Shown here: positions 13,419 to 22,040 of the stretch, in pieces | Position numbering within the stretch: the stretch's first letter is position 1 | How the letters are laid out: each line of letters starts with the position of its first letter | Assembly: GCA_964463865.1 (NCBI GenBank) | Contig: CAYXDX010000015.1 | Span: forward strand, 1 to 29,114 | Source: Ferroglobus sp964463865 | Lineage (GTDB): Archaea; Halobacteriota; Archaeoglobi; Archaeoglobales; Archaeoglobaceae | Length of the DNA stretch: 29,114 nt | Direction of reading: 5' to 3' | The notes under the pieces: model-generated | What the model was told of the DNA's origin: nothing | The model's input: only the letters and a program-made list of their open reading frames with translations | The model's database searches: none | Made by a program: the position numbers and the translations under genes

Positions 13419-14588
13419 TTGAAGATCGTCGAGGACATCTACTGGGTAGGCGTTGTGGACTGGAACATAAGAGACTTCCACGGATACGTTACGAGGTTCG
13501 GAACTTCCTATAACGCTTACCTGATAAAAGACGAAAAGGTCGCGCTGATCGACACGGTAAAAGAGGACTTCAAAGACCAGCTCCTGAACAGGCTTGAAGA
13601 GTTGGGTGTCGAAAAGCTCGACTACCTTATAGTGAACCACATAGAGATGGACCACGCCGGGTCTGTTAGAGCGATACTTGAGAAGTATCCAGAAGCGAAG
13701 GTCGTGACGAACGCGAGGGGAAAAGCCGGTCTCGAGCAAGCATATAACGTTAGCCACGACACGATCGTAGTTAAAACAGGCGACAAACTAAGCGTCGGAA
13801 AGAGAACTCTGACGTTCGTTGAAACTCCGATGGTCCACTGGCCGGACAGCATGGTCACGTATTCGATTGAGGACAAAATACTTTTCTCAAACGACGCTTT
13901 CGGAATGCACTACGCGAGTTCCAAGCTTTTCGACGACGAGCTCGGAGAGGACTTGGATAAGGTGTTCATCGAAGCCGCGAAATACTACGCGAACATAGTC
14001 TTACCCTACAGCAAACAGGTTCAGAAGGTTCTGCCAGAGGTGAAAAAGCTTGAAATAAAGATGATCTGCCCGTCGCACGGGATAATCTGGAGGAGCAACA
14101 TAGAGAAAATCCTGAAACGCTACGAAAAGTGGAGCAAAGGAGAAAGCGAAGCGAGAATTGTGATAGCCTACGACACGATGTGGAAGCACACGGAAAAAGC
14201 CGTGCAGGAAATCGTGAGAGGGATAGAAGAAGTTGGAGTTTCGTATAGAATATACAGGCTGAAGGTGTCGGACTTCACGGAAGTGATCACGGAAGTCATG
14301 CTTTCGAAAGGGCTGATAGTCGGGAGTCCAACGCTGAACAGGGAGCTGTATCCGACCGTGGCTGCGTTCCTGACATACATGAAGGGTCTGAAGCCGTTCG
14401 GCAAGGTAGCCGCTGCCTTCGGCAGCTACGGGTGGAGCGGCGAAGCGGTAGGAAAGATTCTCCAGGTGTTCGAAGAGCTAAAGTTCGAGGTCGTCGGAAG
14501 CGTTAAGTTCAGGTTTAGCCACAGAGGTAGCGAGGATGAGCTGAGAAAACTCGGAAGAGAGGTTGCTGAAAAGGTAGCGGAGAAATGA
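13419..14588 (+). CDS. fprA: Flavodiiron protein (FprA / rubredoxin:oxygen oxidoreductase)
   Basis: 389 residues, cytosolic A-type flavoprotein that reduces oxygen to water (or NO to N2O) using electrons from rubredoxin. An N-terminal metallo-beta-lactamase domain carries the diiron ligands His74, Glu76, Asp78, His79 ('HIEMDHAGS'), His140, Asp159 and His220 ('CPSHGIIW'). A C-terminal FMN-binding flavodoxin domain starts near residue 246 ('RIVIAYDTMWKHTEKAV') and includes 'AAFGSYGWSGEAV'. TTG 13404 would give five extra residues, but the ribosome-binding site GGAGGTG (13406-13412) sits just upstream of TTG 13419, which I therefore choose. The stop overlaps the next gene by 4 bp. Confidence 0.95.
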   Translation: MKIVEDIYWVGVVDWNIRDFHGYVTRFGTSYNAYLIKDEKVALIDTVKEDFKDQLLNRLEELGVEKLDYLIVNHIEMDHAGSVRAILEKYPEAKVVTNARGKAGLEQAYNVSHDTIVVKTGDKLSVGKRTLTFVETPMVHWPDSMVTYSIEDKILFSNDAFGMHYASSKLFDDELGEDLDKVFIEAAKYYANIVLPYSKQVQKVLPEVKKLEIKMICPSHGIIWRSNIEKILKRYEKWSKGESEARIVIAYDTMWKHTEKAVQEIVRGIEEVGVSYRIYRLKVSDFTEVITEVMLSKGLIVGSPTLNRELYPTVAAFLTYMKGLKPFGKVAAAFGSYGWSGEAVGKILQVFEELKFEVVGSVKFRFSHRGSEDELRKLGREVAEKVAEK

Positions 14589-15619
14589 CGGGAGTTCTAA
14601 TTTCCTCCGCGGAAAGCAAATCGGGAAAAACCGGAATCATACTTGCCCTCAACGAAATATTTTCGGAATACAGGACAGCGTATTTCAAGCCTTTCGGGAC
14701 GAGTCCGGTGAGGGTAGGGGAAGAAGTCGTCGACGAAGACGTCGTCATTGCTTCCCAGCGCTTCGAAGAGTGCTACCACTCCGTAACTCTCAACATGCCC
14801 TACGCGGAATTCATATACTCCAGCGACCCCGTTAGCCTGAAAAAGGAGATCATAGAGAAGTTCGAAGAAATTAAAGCCGAGGTAATCTTCGTCGAAGGTT
14901 CATCGGAATACAAAACAGGAAAAGCGATCGGAATCAGCGACGACATGATAGCAGAAATACTCGACCTGAAGGTCGTTCTCGTCGCGAAGTATTCGAGCGA
15001 CTTCGTCGTCGACAGAATTTTGACGGCCAAAGAGGTCTTCGGCGAGAGGTTGAGGAAGGTCATCGTAAACCAGCTTGCCGGCTACAAAACGTCCTACATA
15101 AACTCCGTCGTGGGTAAGGTGCTCTCCGAAAACGACCTGAGCTTAGCGGGAGTGCTTCCAAGAGATCCGGTTCTCGCAGGGATGTTCGTGAGGGAAGTTA
15201 GAGAGGCTATCCAGGGAGAGTTCGTAGTCGAACCGATGGAAGATGTCATAATAGAGCACTTCATAATAGGCGCGATGTCGAAAGAGAGTGCAGAGAAGTT
15301 CCTTTCCGAGAAGGAAAACCTCGCGATAATAACCGGAGGAGACAGAAAGGACATACAGACCCTTGCCCTCTCCTTCGGCAACGTCAGGTGCATGATTCTC
15401 ACGGGCAACATTTATCCGGACAGAGAGGTCGTTCGAAAGGCAAGAGAGAAAGGAGTTCCAATAATACTCGTTCCCGAGGACACGCTCACGACGACAGAGA
15501 AACTTGAAGAGGCTCTGAGAAACGCAAAAATACGGGGCGAAGAAAAGATAAAAAGAATCACAGAGCTCGTAAAAACTCACGTAAATGTTAAAGAACTGGA
15601 AGAATACATTTTCGGATGA
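14585..15619 (+). CDS. BioD-like P-loop NTPase with DRTGG domain
   Basis: 344 residues: an N-terminal dethiobiotin-synthetase-like (AAA_26) NTPase domain with P-loop 'SSAESKSGKTG' (7-17), a middle 'GVLPRDPVLAGM' typical of the family, and a C-terminal DRTGG domain (about 215-325) with 'IITGGDRKDIQTLAL'. The same pair of domains forms the N-terminal, non-catalytic half of long bacterial phosphotransacetylases, where it is thought to sense metabolites. As a stand-alone archaeal gene its role is unknown. A 4-bp ATGA overlap ties it to the flavodiiron gene. Its TGA is immediately followed by the convergent argS stop, with no bases between. Confidence 0.8.
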   Translation: MTGVLISSAESKSGKTGIILALNEIFSEYRTAYFKPFGTSPVRVGEEVVDEDVVIASQRFEECYHSVTLNMPYAEFIYSSDPVSLKKEIIEKFEEIKAEVIFVEGSSEYKTGKAIGISDDMIAEILDLKVVLVAKYSSDFVVDRILTAKEVFGERLRKVIVNQLAGYKTSYINSVVGKVLSENDLSLAGVLPRDPVLAGMFVREVREAIQGEFVVEPMEDVIIEHFIIGAMSKESAEKFLSEKENLAIITGGDRKDIQTLALSFGNVRCMILTGNIYPDREVVRKAREKGVPIILVPEDTLTTTEKLEEALRNAKIRGEEKIKRITELVKTHVNVKELEEYIFG

Positions 15620-17272
15620 CTACATTTTATCCGGTGCCTCTATCCCGAGGACTTCGAGCCCGTTCCTCAGGACTATCCTGCTCGCGTCGACGATGGACAG
15701 CCTGTGCATTCTGACGTCTTTTTCGTCGATCAGAACCGGATGATCCGTGTAGAAGTCGTTGAACGCTATCGCGACTTTCAGCACGTATTCAGCGAAGACG
15801 TTCGGCTTCATTTCCTTCACCGCTTTTTCAAGGTAGAAAGAGAACTTGGAAAGTAAGAGAACAAGCCTCCTCTCCTTCTCCGTAACGAGCTCCGGTCTAA
15901 ACTCTACTTCAGCCTTTCCAGACTCCACGGCCTTCCTCAGTATGCTGCAGGCCCTCGCGTGGCTGTATTGGATGTAGCTCGCCGTTTGCCTTTCGAAGTC
16001 GAGCGCTTTTTTCCAGTCGAACGTGAAAGGCTTTTCCGGAGAAACTTTAACGAAGTCGAACCTTATCGCCCCGACCGCCACGGCTCTGGCGACTTTCTCG
16101 TCTCTCGTTCCCTTTTCTTCGAGAATCTTTTTCGCCTCATCCAGAGTCTTTTCGAGCAGTTCGTCAGCCGAAACGTATTTACCTTTTCTCGTGCTCATCG
16201 AACCTTCGGGGAGCGAGACGAACTCGAAGAAGAGTAATTCTGGCTTTTTCAAACCAAGAAGTTCGAGAATCTTCGACAACTGATCCCCGTAAAGCTTGTG
16301 ATCCGCTCCCAGCACGTTGACGAACTTCTCGTAGTTCTCGTTCTTCCACAGGTGATACGCGAGGTCCCTTGTTATGTAGAGCGTCGTTCCGTTTTCCCTC
16401 CTGAGAATGACGTCTTTTTCGATGCCGTAATCCTTCAGATCTACCCTCCACGCGCCGTCTTTAATCAGCAAGCCCTTATCTTCGAGCATCTTCAAAACTC
16501 TCTCAACGTAACCGTTCCTGACGAACTCGGACTCGTAAACGAACTCGTCGTGGTGAACGTTCAGGTTCTCGAGCGTCTCCTTTATACCTTCAAGAGCTTT
16601 GTCCACGACGAACTTGAACTTTTCAACGACTTCCTCATCGCCCTCTTCGAACTTGATCATCAGTTCTTCCACGGACTTCTCCAGCTCTGGATTCTCTTCG
16701 ATCTCCTTGTTTATTTTGATATAAGCTTCCGCAACCGCGTGATCCGGCTTGACGTCTTTCAACCCGTATTTCATGTATCCGAGAACTGCCGCCGCAACCT
16801 GCCTCCCCATGTCGTTGACGTAGTAGTGCGTTTCGACATTAATTCCGGCTTTCTCCATCATCCTCGCCAGGGTGTCTCCAATGACAGCATTTCTCAGGTG
16901 ACCGACGTGAAGCGGTCCGTCCGGATTAGCGGAAGTGTGCTCAAGGAGGACTTTCCCGCCGAGACTTAAGCTTCCGTAGTCTTCGTCCTCGTCAAGGATA
17001 GTGTCGATTGTGTCCTCAAGGAACTCGTCGTTCACGAAGAAGTTTATGTAGCCGTTCACGACTTCCACGCTTCCGATGTAGCTACTCCTCTCGAACTCTA
17101 TCTCCGAGACGAGCTCTTCGGCAACTTCCTGAGGTTTCGCTCGCTTTTCCTTCGCGAGTTTAAATGCGAGCGTTGACGACAAGTCGGCATGGTCGCTCTC
17201 TCTGAGGAACCTGTCGTCACACTTCAGCAGCTTTTTCACTTCTTTGTAAAAAACTCTGAACAGCTCGATCAC
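15620..17272 (-). CDS. argS: Arginyl-tRNA synthetase
   Basis: Class I synthetase charging tRNA-Arg. 550 residues, a normal archaeal length. An N-terminal additional (Arg_tRNA_synt_N) domain at 1-85 is followed by the catalytic domain with the HIGH motif 'HVGH' at 122-125 ('ANPDGPLHVGHLRN'), the 'YYVNDMGRQ' block, and a KMSKS-equivalent 'MSTRKGK' at 359-365. The C-terminal DALR anticodon-binding domain has 'QYSHARACSI' at its start. The GTG start shares a GTGA overlap with the prf1 stop and has GGAGGGG just upstream. It is the last gene of the minus-strand operon from lysS. Confidence 0.97.
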   Translation of the reverse strand: MIELFRVFYKEVKKLLKCDDRFLRESDHADLSSTLAFKLAKEKRAKPQEVAEELVSEIEFERSSYIGSVEVVNGYINFFVNDEFLEDTIDTILDEDEDYGSLSLGGKVLLEHTSANPDGPLHVGHLRNAVIGDTLARMMEKAGINVETHYYVNDMGRQVAAAVLGYMKYGLKDVKPDHAVAEAYIKINKEIEENPELEKSVEELMIKFEEGDEEVVEKFKFVVDKALEGIKETLENLNVHHDEFVYESEFVRNGYVERVLKMLEDKGLLIKDGAWRVDLKDYGIEKDVILRRENGTTLYITRDLAYHLWKNENYEKFVNVLGADHKLYGDQLSKILELLGLKKPELLFFEFVSLPEGSMSTRKGKYVSADELLEKTLDEAKKILEEKGTRDEKVARAVAVGAIRFDFVKVSPEKPFTFDWKKALDFERQTASYIQYSHARACSILRKAVESGKAEVEFRPELVTEKERRLVLLLSKFSFYLEKAVKEMKPNVFAEYVLKVAIAFNDFYTDHPVLIDEKDVRMHRLSIVDASRIVLRNGLEVLGIEAPDKM

Positions 17273-18489
17273 CCCTCCGGTTTATACCTCAGTATCGCCG
17301 CAATTCCACCAAAGGCGTTCAGCAGCATCGCTCCTTCTTCCGACTCCGTGGAGACGAAGAACACTTTAGCTCCGGAAGCTTCCGCCAGCTCCGCGAGTTC
17401 GAGAACGACGTCTTTCCTCTCTACTTCCTCCATCTCGACGTTGTCCTCTTCGCAGAACATCTTCTTCGACGTATCGTCCTTTAAAGTTACTTCCACAGTT
17501 TTGCCGCACTTAGGACAGCGATAAGTTACTCTCTCGTATCTCAGGTCTTCGGAAACGAGCAAAATTTCGACCGCGCCGTAGGTCAGATACCTTCTCACTT
17601 CCTCCTCTCCGTAAGCTGCGAGACCGTCCTTAACCACCTCTTTGAGGAACCTGTTCATTATCTTCTTCTCCTTGATTATGTCGAGCTCCTGTAAGACATC
17701 TTCCGCTTTTTCCACGAGTTCGTAAAGCCCGCTTTCGTCAGTGTATCCGACGTCGAAGAGCCCGAGAACTTTCCTTTGAAGTTCGTGGTGCAGATACTCT
17801 CCCTCGTAAAACTCCTCCTTCGTCGGAGACGGTCCGCCTATGAGTATGCCTTCGAGTTCGTCTTTCATCGGGAGGAAAGCCTCGTTAACCTTGTCTCCGA
17901 CCCTCTTGTAGAATTCGTGTATCGCTATCTCCCTCAGCCTTTCGAACCTTACGCTACTCTGACCGCCCTGCCTGTGCTTTCCCGGAACGTTGGAAGTCGC
18001 GTGAGCGAGAACCTCTATCCTGCTTCCCCTCAAAACGCCTATCGTAGCTTCTCTCCTGTCGAGAACTACCAGTCCGTAGACTTTCTTTTCTTTCAGCATT
18101 TCTTTAAGCGGATCGAGGTAGAATCGCGAGTCGCAGTGGTATTTATACATGGGAACGGGCTCGGGAGGGATGATTATTTCGGTTATGTGCTTCTCTTTCC
18201 CACCCCCAAGGTCGATGACCCCGCTTATTATCACCATACCGTTTTCTGGCGGTTTTCTGAACATTTTGAGCCTCTGAAGAATCGCTTCGAGTCCTGCAAG
18301 CACGTGAGTTCTTGTTTGCTTCGACTTTATGTTCGAAGCCTGACTGAGTTCGTTCCTAAGCTGATTTGCAACGTCGGCTATGTTCTTATCCGGAGGAATG
18401 TAAAGCGTGATTAACTCCGTCCCTCTACCCTTGTACTTTTCGAGTTCTTCGAGCTTCCTCTTAAACTCATACTTGAGCTTCGATTCCAT
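17269..18489 (-). CDS. prf1: Peptide chain release factor aRF1
   Basis: Archaeal class I release factor that reads all three stop codons and triggers peptide release. 406 residues from the preferred ATG at 18489, which has GAGGTGGT upstream; an ATG at 18504 would add five residues. The stop-decoding NIKS motif is at 53-56 ('SNIKSKQTR'), and the GGQ hydrolysis motif is at 175-177 ('KHRQGGQSSVRFERL'). The C-terminal domain carries a CxxC ('YRCPKCGKT') and a further cysteine ('FCEED'), a zinc-ribbon remnant. It overlaps uppS by 23 bp and argS by 4 bp. Confidence 0.96.
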   Translation of the reverse strand: MESKLKYEFKRKLEELEKYKGRGTELITLYIPPDKNIADVANQLRNELSQASNIKSKQTRTHVLAGLEAILQRLKMFRKPPENGMVIISGVIDLGGGKEKHITEIIIPPEPVPMYKYHCDSRFYLDPLKEMLKEKKVYGLVVLDRREATIGVLRGSRIEVLAHATSNVPGKHRQGGQSSVRFERLREIAIHEFYKRVGDKVNEAFLPMKDELEGILIGGPSPTKEEFYEGEYLHHELQRKVLGLFDVGYTDESGLYELVEKAEDVLQELDIIKEKKIMNRFLKEVVKDGLAAYGEEEVRRYLTYGAVEILLVSEDLRYERVTYRCPKCGKTVEVTLKDDTSKKMFCEEDNVEMEEVERKDVVLELAELAEASGAKVFFVSTESEEGAMLLNAFGGIAAILRYKPEG

Positions 18490-19228
18490 ACGACCACCTC
18501 TCATACCTCTGCTGCCAGGACCTTATCGCCCTGAGCAAGTCGATCTTTCTGAATTCCGGCCAGTAAACGTCGCAGAAGTAAGCGTATCGCGAAGCCGACT
18601 GCCAGACGAGAAAGTTCGAGAGTCTGAGCTCCCCGCCGGTTCTGATCACGAGGTCCACTGGCGTTTCGTCGTAGAGGTGCCTCTCTATCATCCGGAGGTC
18701 GACTTCTTCAACGTTAACCTCGCCTTTTAAAACTTTTTCCACGACTTTTCTAACCGCCTCTGCAATCTCCTGCCTCCCTCCGTATGCGAGAGCGATGTTC
18801 AACCTGAACCTGCCGTAATTTCTCGTCTCCTTTTCCACGACATCGACCACTTCCCTTATCTCAAGCGGAAGGAGGTCCCTTCTGCCTATAACTCTCACCT
18901 TAACTTCGTTCTCGTGAATCCTCTTGTCGAAAGCTAACCTCAAGAGCTCCCTCCTTATGAGGGCGAAAAGATTCTTCTTCTCCTCCTCGCTCCTCCTAAA
19001 ATTTTCAGTGGAGAAAGCGAAAACCGTAAGAATTTTTATTCCCAAACTCCAGCACCACTCGAGAACCTTCTCTGCTTTCCTCGACCCGAAAAAATGACCG
19101 ACATGTGGAGGCAAACCCCTCTTCTTCGCGAACCTTCTGTTTCCGTCCATTATAATAGCTACGTGCTCTGGCATCTTTTTTTTCCTCACTTCCCTCTCAA
19201 GGAGCTTCTCGTAGATTTTCCTTATCAT
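18467..19228 (-). CDS. uppS: cis-Polyprenyl diphosphate synthase (UppS family)
   Basis: Adds isopentenyl units in cis to make the long polyprenyl (dolichol-type) phosphate carrier used for protein N-glycosylation in archaea. 253 residues. Seen: the pyrophosphate-binding 'IIMDGNRRFAKKRG' with Asp28 and Asn30, 'GHFFGSRKAEKVLEWC', the catalytic 'FAFSTENFRR', and C-terminal 'LVIRTGGELRLSNFLVWQ' with 'YFCDVYWPEF'. All conserved motifs are intact. It overlaps DUF2551 by 4 bp upstream and prf1 downstream. The precise chain length and allylic primer cannot be told from sequence. Confidence 0.95.
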   Translation of the reverse strand: MIRKIYEKLLEREVRKKKMPEHVAIIMDGNRRFAKKRGLPPHVGHFFGSRKAEKVLEWCWSLGIKILTVFAFSTENFRRSEEEKKNLFALIRRELLRLAFDKRIHENEVKVRVIGRRDLLPLEIREVVDVVEKETRNYGRFRLNIALAYGGRQEIAEAVRKVVEKVLKGEVNVEEVDLRMIERHLYDETPVDLVIRTGGELRLSNFLVWQSASRYAYFCDVYWPEFRKIDLLRAIRSWQQRYERWSYGIEAQV

Positions 19229-19524
19229 TTCTTTTCGAACTCCTCGAGCAAAGATCTGACCACGCCTTCGTATTCTTTCTTCAGGTAATACTTGTTTTTC
19301 TCCCCTATTTCAAGCTTTAGTATCCCCAGCCGAGCACTCATCAGCCCAACCATCGCGGAAACTCCTCTGATGTTCAGCTCATACCCCATTTCCGCCAGCC
19401 TCTTCTGGATGTCCTCCGTCGTGAGCTTTTCTCCAGTAAGCACTATCCTGAGCAGAGCCTTTCTAACTCCGCTTCTGTCCCTTTCCAGATACTTCCTTAG
19501 CCTCCGGACGACTTCCTCGTTCAC
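19225..19524 (-). CDS. DUF2551 protein, winged-helix-like
   Basis: 99-residue archaeal protein of the DUF2551 family, whose function I do not know. The sequence looks like a winged helix: helices at 2-28, a recognition-like segment 'LTTEDIQKRLAEMGYELNIRGVSAMVGLMSARLG', then a beta-wing 'KLEIGEKNKYYLKKEYEG' and a C-terminal helix. It may therefore bind nucleic acid. The GTG start follows GGGGTGAG, and it sits 4 bp after the radical SAM stop and overlaps uppS by 4 bp, so it is firmly inside the operon. Confidence 0.75.
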   Translation of the reverse strand: MNEEVVRRLRKYLERDRSGVRKALLRIVLTGEKLTTEDIQKRLAEMGYELNIRGVSAMVGLMSARLGILKLEIGEKNKYYLKKEYEGVVRSLLEEFEKK

Positions 19525-19528
19525 GCAC

Positions 19529-20530
19529 TCACCCCAGAGAAGTCTTCGAAACTAAGGTCCGATTGTGCGTCGGATACCTCTCGACGAGGTATACCCTAAT
19601 TCCCTCCCGCTTCAGCTCGCTCACGTTCTTTTCTGCAAATTCGAGATCGACTTCGAAGCCCTCTCCCGTTTCGAAAAATTCCACACCTTTCGACGTTAAT
19701 ATTTTTCTGATTTTTTCAGCGTCTCCTTCGAGATATCCACATATAACAGTCCCCTCGTTCGTAACTTTGTAGAATTCAGGCATGTTGAACGCCATCCTTA
19801 TGAGCCTCCTCCTGAACTGAGCTACGTCTTTAAACCTGACGCTACAGAAGTGAAACTTCCTGACGACTTTCGAATACCTTTCCGCCACTTCTCTGCTTCC
19901 CTTCGCTTCGTAGAAGTCTCCAACCTCCCACCCTCTCCTTTCGAGTTCAAGATAGTTGGTCGCAGAGAACTCGAGTTCGTTCACGTTCAGAAATGCATCT
20001 TCCTCGTTTACAATCTTGACGACGTCTTCCGAGAACTTTATTGCCGGAATTTCAAAACCGGCTTCGATTCCAAGCCTCGTAGAAGTTCTTAGCGGCTCCC
20101 TGTATTTTTCGACGTTAACCAGGTTGGGCGGGTGAAATCGAATCTCGTCGAGTCCCGCCTCGCTGAGCTTCTTTAAAACGCTCTCCTTGGCTGGAACGCT
20201 CGTGTATAGGTGAGTGTGAAGTCCGGCCTCGCTGAAAATCTCTAAGAATTCCAGCACTCTTTCGAGCTTCAGCAACGGCTCTCCGCCGGTGATTGCCACC
20301 CCTTCTGCGCTCATGGAAATCGCTTCATCCACGATGTCCTCGACGCTTTTTACAGGTCTCTCGTTCGCATAGATGACGTCTTTGCCCTTCTTCTCATCGC
20401 TTATCGGACAGTAGTAGCAACTCTTGTCGCACTCGCCCGTTACGAACAAAACGAGCTTCGCACCCTTCCTGCAGAGCTTACAACCCTCGGTAAGGTAGTT
20501 GTAGTAACTCCCTGCCTCTATCCTCCTCAT
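19529..20530 (-). CDS. Radical SAM protein (pyruvate-formate-lyase-activase-like)
   Basis: 333 residues from the chosen ATG at 20530. Radical SAM cluster motif CxxxCxxC at Cys34, Cys38, Cys41 ('GECDKSCYYCP'), preceded by an extra 'CKLC' pair (Cys17, Cys20) and followed by the SAM-binding 'AITGGEPLL'. It resembles archaeal proteins annotated as activase-like; substrate unknown. A GTG at 20557 gives nine more residues, but ATG 20530 forms the usual ATGA overlap with lysS. Its C-terminal ~90 residues ('GTVICGYLEGDAEKIRKIL...') seem to be a separate small domain, possibly binding the substrate. Confidence 0.82.
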   Translation of the reverse strand: MRRIEAGSYYNYLTEGCKLCRKGAKLVLFVTGECDKSCYYCPISDEKKGKDVIYANERPVKSVEDIVDEAISMSAEGVAITGGEPLLKLERVLEFLEIFSEAGLHTHLYTSVPAKESVLKKLSEAGLDEIRFHPPNLVNVEKYREPLRTSTRLGIEAGFEIPAIKFSEDVVKIVNEEDAFLNVNELEFSATNYLELERRGWEVGDFYEAKGSREVAERYSKVVRKFHFCSVRFKDVAQFRRRLIRMAFNMPEFYKVTNEGTVICGYLEGDAEKIRKILTSKGVEFFETGEGFEVDLEFAEKNVSELKREGIRVYLVERYPTHNRTLVSKTSLG

Positions 20531-22008
20531 AACTTCTGGAACCTCTTCTTCACCCACTCCACGCCGAGCGACTTGATGAAGTATCCAGCTCTCGGTCCGT
20601 AGTTTTTGTTCAGTATCGCCTTGTATATCGACTGAAAAGCTTTCGACGGCTTCATTCCAAGCTCTCTTGAAACCTCGTAAACGAGCTGGTGTATCCTTTC
20701 CGGACTCATGTCGTCGCTCAGCTTTTCGGCGAACGTCTTTAAGAACCTCTTTTCCGCTTCGCTCAGCTCCACCTCAACTTCATCCTTGATTTCGAACTTC
20801 AGGTTCTCCGGAGCGAACCTTTCGAGCCACTTCCTCGCGAACGGCAACCTTCTCTCCACGTCTCTCCTCACGGTTTCGTCCACGTGATAAGTTCTGGAAA
20901 GAATTTCGAGAACTTTGTCGAGCTCCCAGTTTCCGATCTGTCCAACGACGACGAGGTGTCTGAAGCTCACGTCAGAGTAAACTGCGTTATCGACGAGAGA
21001 AAGCTGAACGCTCCTGTCGTTTCTCCTGTAAGCCTCTTCGAAGTCGTCGATTATTTCGAGCATTCCCATCCCGGGGTCGAACTCGATGTGTCTCTCCGGC
21101 TTCGTTCTTATGATTATATATCTGACTATCTCAGGCGGTAGCGCGTCTACGAGGTCTTTCACCGGAACTACGACACCCTTCGAACTCTTCATAGCACCCA
21201 CGCCTTTTAAGTGTATCCACTCGTAAACGATCGGGAACGGAGGCTCGAAACCGTAAACTTCTCTCGCTATTCTCACTCCGGTGTCCCAGCTTCCCCCAGC
21301 AGCTGCGTGATCCTTTCCGAACGGTTCGCAGGTTATCCCGAGTATGTCCCACCTCGCCACCCAGTCGACTCTCCAGGTCAGCTTGCCCTGTCTGAACGAC
21401 GCGTAGCCCTCGTGACCGCAAGAACAGGAGTATTCAACTCCGTTATCGTCGAAAGACTTAACTCTGGCAGAATTTATTCTGCCACAGTTCTCGCAGAGAG
21501 GATTAAACGGACTCCAGCCTTCCTCCACCTCTCTTCCGCTGACTTCTTTTATGATCCTCGCTATCTGATCCCTCTTTTTGAGTGCGACTCTTATGTGATC
21601 CTCGTATTCCCCGCTCTTATACATCTCGTCGGCTTTTTTGACTGTCAGCTCGATCCCGAGCTTCTCAAGAGATTCGAGAAACGGTTGTAAGAAGTGCTCC
21701 GCGTAACTCCCGTGGCAACCTTCCGGATCGGGAATTTCGCTCAACGGCATTCCGACGAACTTCTCGTATTCTTCTGGAAGAAACGGATACCTCCTCCTGA
21801 GTGGGTCGAACGTGTCTGCGATGTAGATTATCTCCGCCTTTCCACCCTTTTCTTCGAGCGCTCTCCTCACTGCATCGGCTATAACGATTTCCCTCAAGTT
21901 ACCGAGGTGAATGTGACCGCTCGGAGTGATTCCAGTCGCTATCCTGTGCCTCTCCGACCTTTCGAGCAGCTTTTCCGCTATAACGTCTGCCCAGTGAATC
22001 TCGGTCAT
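20527..22008 (-). CDS. lysS: Lysyl-tRNA synthetase, class I
   Basis: Class I LysRS typical of euryarchaea. 493 residues. The HIGH-like motif is 'HIHLGN' (32-37), and the KMSKS-like loop is 'MKSSKG' (273-278). A zinc-binding insert carries Cys172, Cys175, Cys195 and Cys197 ('CENCGRINSAR...CSCGH'). The C-terminal helical region fits the anticodon-binding domain. The ATG at 22008 lacks a Shine-Dalgarno motif but has a TATA-like box about 27 nt upstream, so the operon lysS-radical SAM-DUF2551-uppS-prf1-argS probably starts with a leaderless message here. Confidence 0.97.
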   Translation of the reverse strand: MTEIHWADVIAEKLLERSERHRIATGITPSGHIHLGNLREIVIADAVRRALEEKGGKAEIIYIADTFDPLRRRYPFLPEEYEKFVGMPLSEIPDPEGCHGSYAEHFLQPFLESLEKLGIELTVKKADEMYKSGEYEDHIRVALKKRDQIARIIKEVSGREVEEGWSPFNPLCENCGRINSARVKSFDDNGVEYSCSCGHEGYASFRQGKLTWRVDWVARWDILGITCEPFGKDHAAAGGSWDTGVRIAREVYGFEPPFPIVYEWIHLKGVGAMKSSKGVVVPVKDLVDALPPEIVRYIIIRTKPERHIEFDPGMGMLEIIDDFEEAYRRNDRSVQLSLVDNAVYSDVSFRHLVVVGQIGNWELDKVLEILSRTYHVDETVRRDVERRLPFARKWLERFAPENLKFEIKDEVEVELSEAEKRFLKTFAEKLSDDMSPERIHQLVYEVSRELGMKPSKAFQSIYKAILNKNYGPRAGYFIKSLGVEWVKKRFQKL

Positions 22009-22030
22009 CTGTTTCGAGAGCGCGAATGAG

Positions 22031-22040
22031 CTTTAAAAAT
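22031..22040 (-). promoter_or_regulatory. TATA box of the lysS operon, overlapping the COG2413 stop
   Basis: ATTTTTAAAG on the minus strand, centred about 27 nt before the lysS ATG. It overlaps the TAA stop of the upstream nucleotidyltransferase gene (22033-22035), so the promoter begins inside the preceding gene. Confidence 0.45.
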
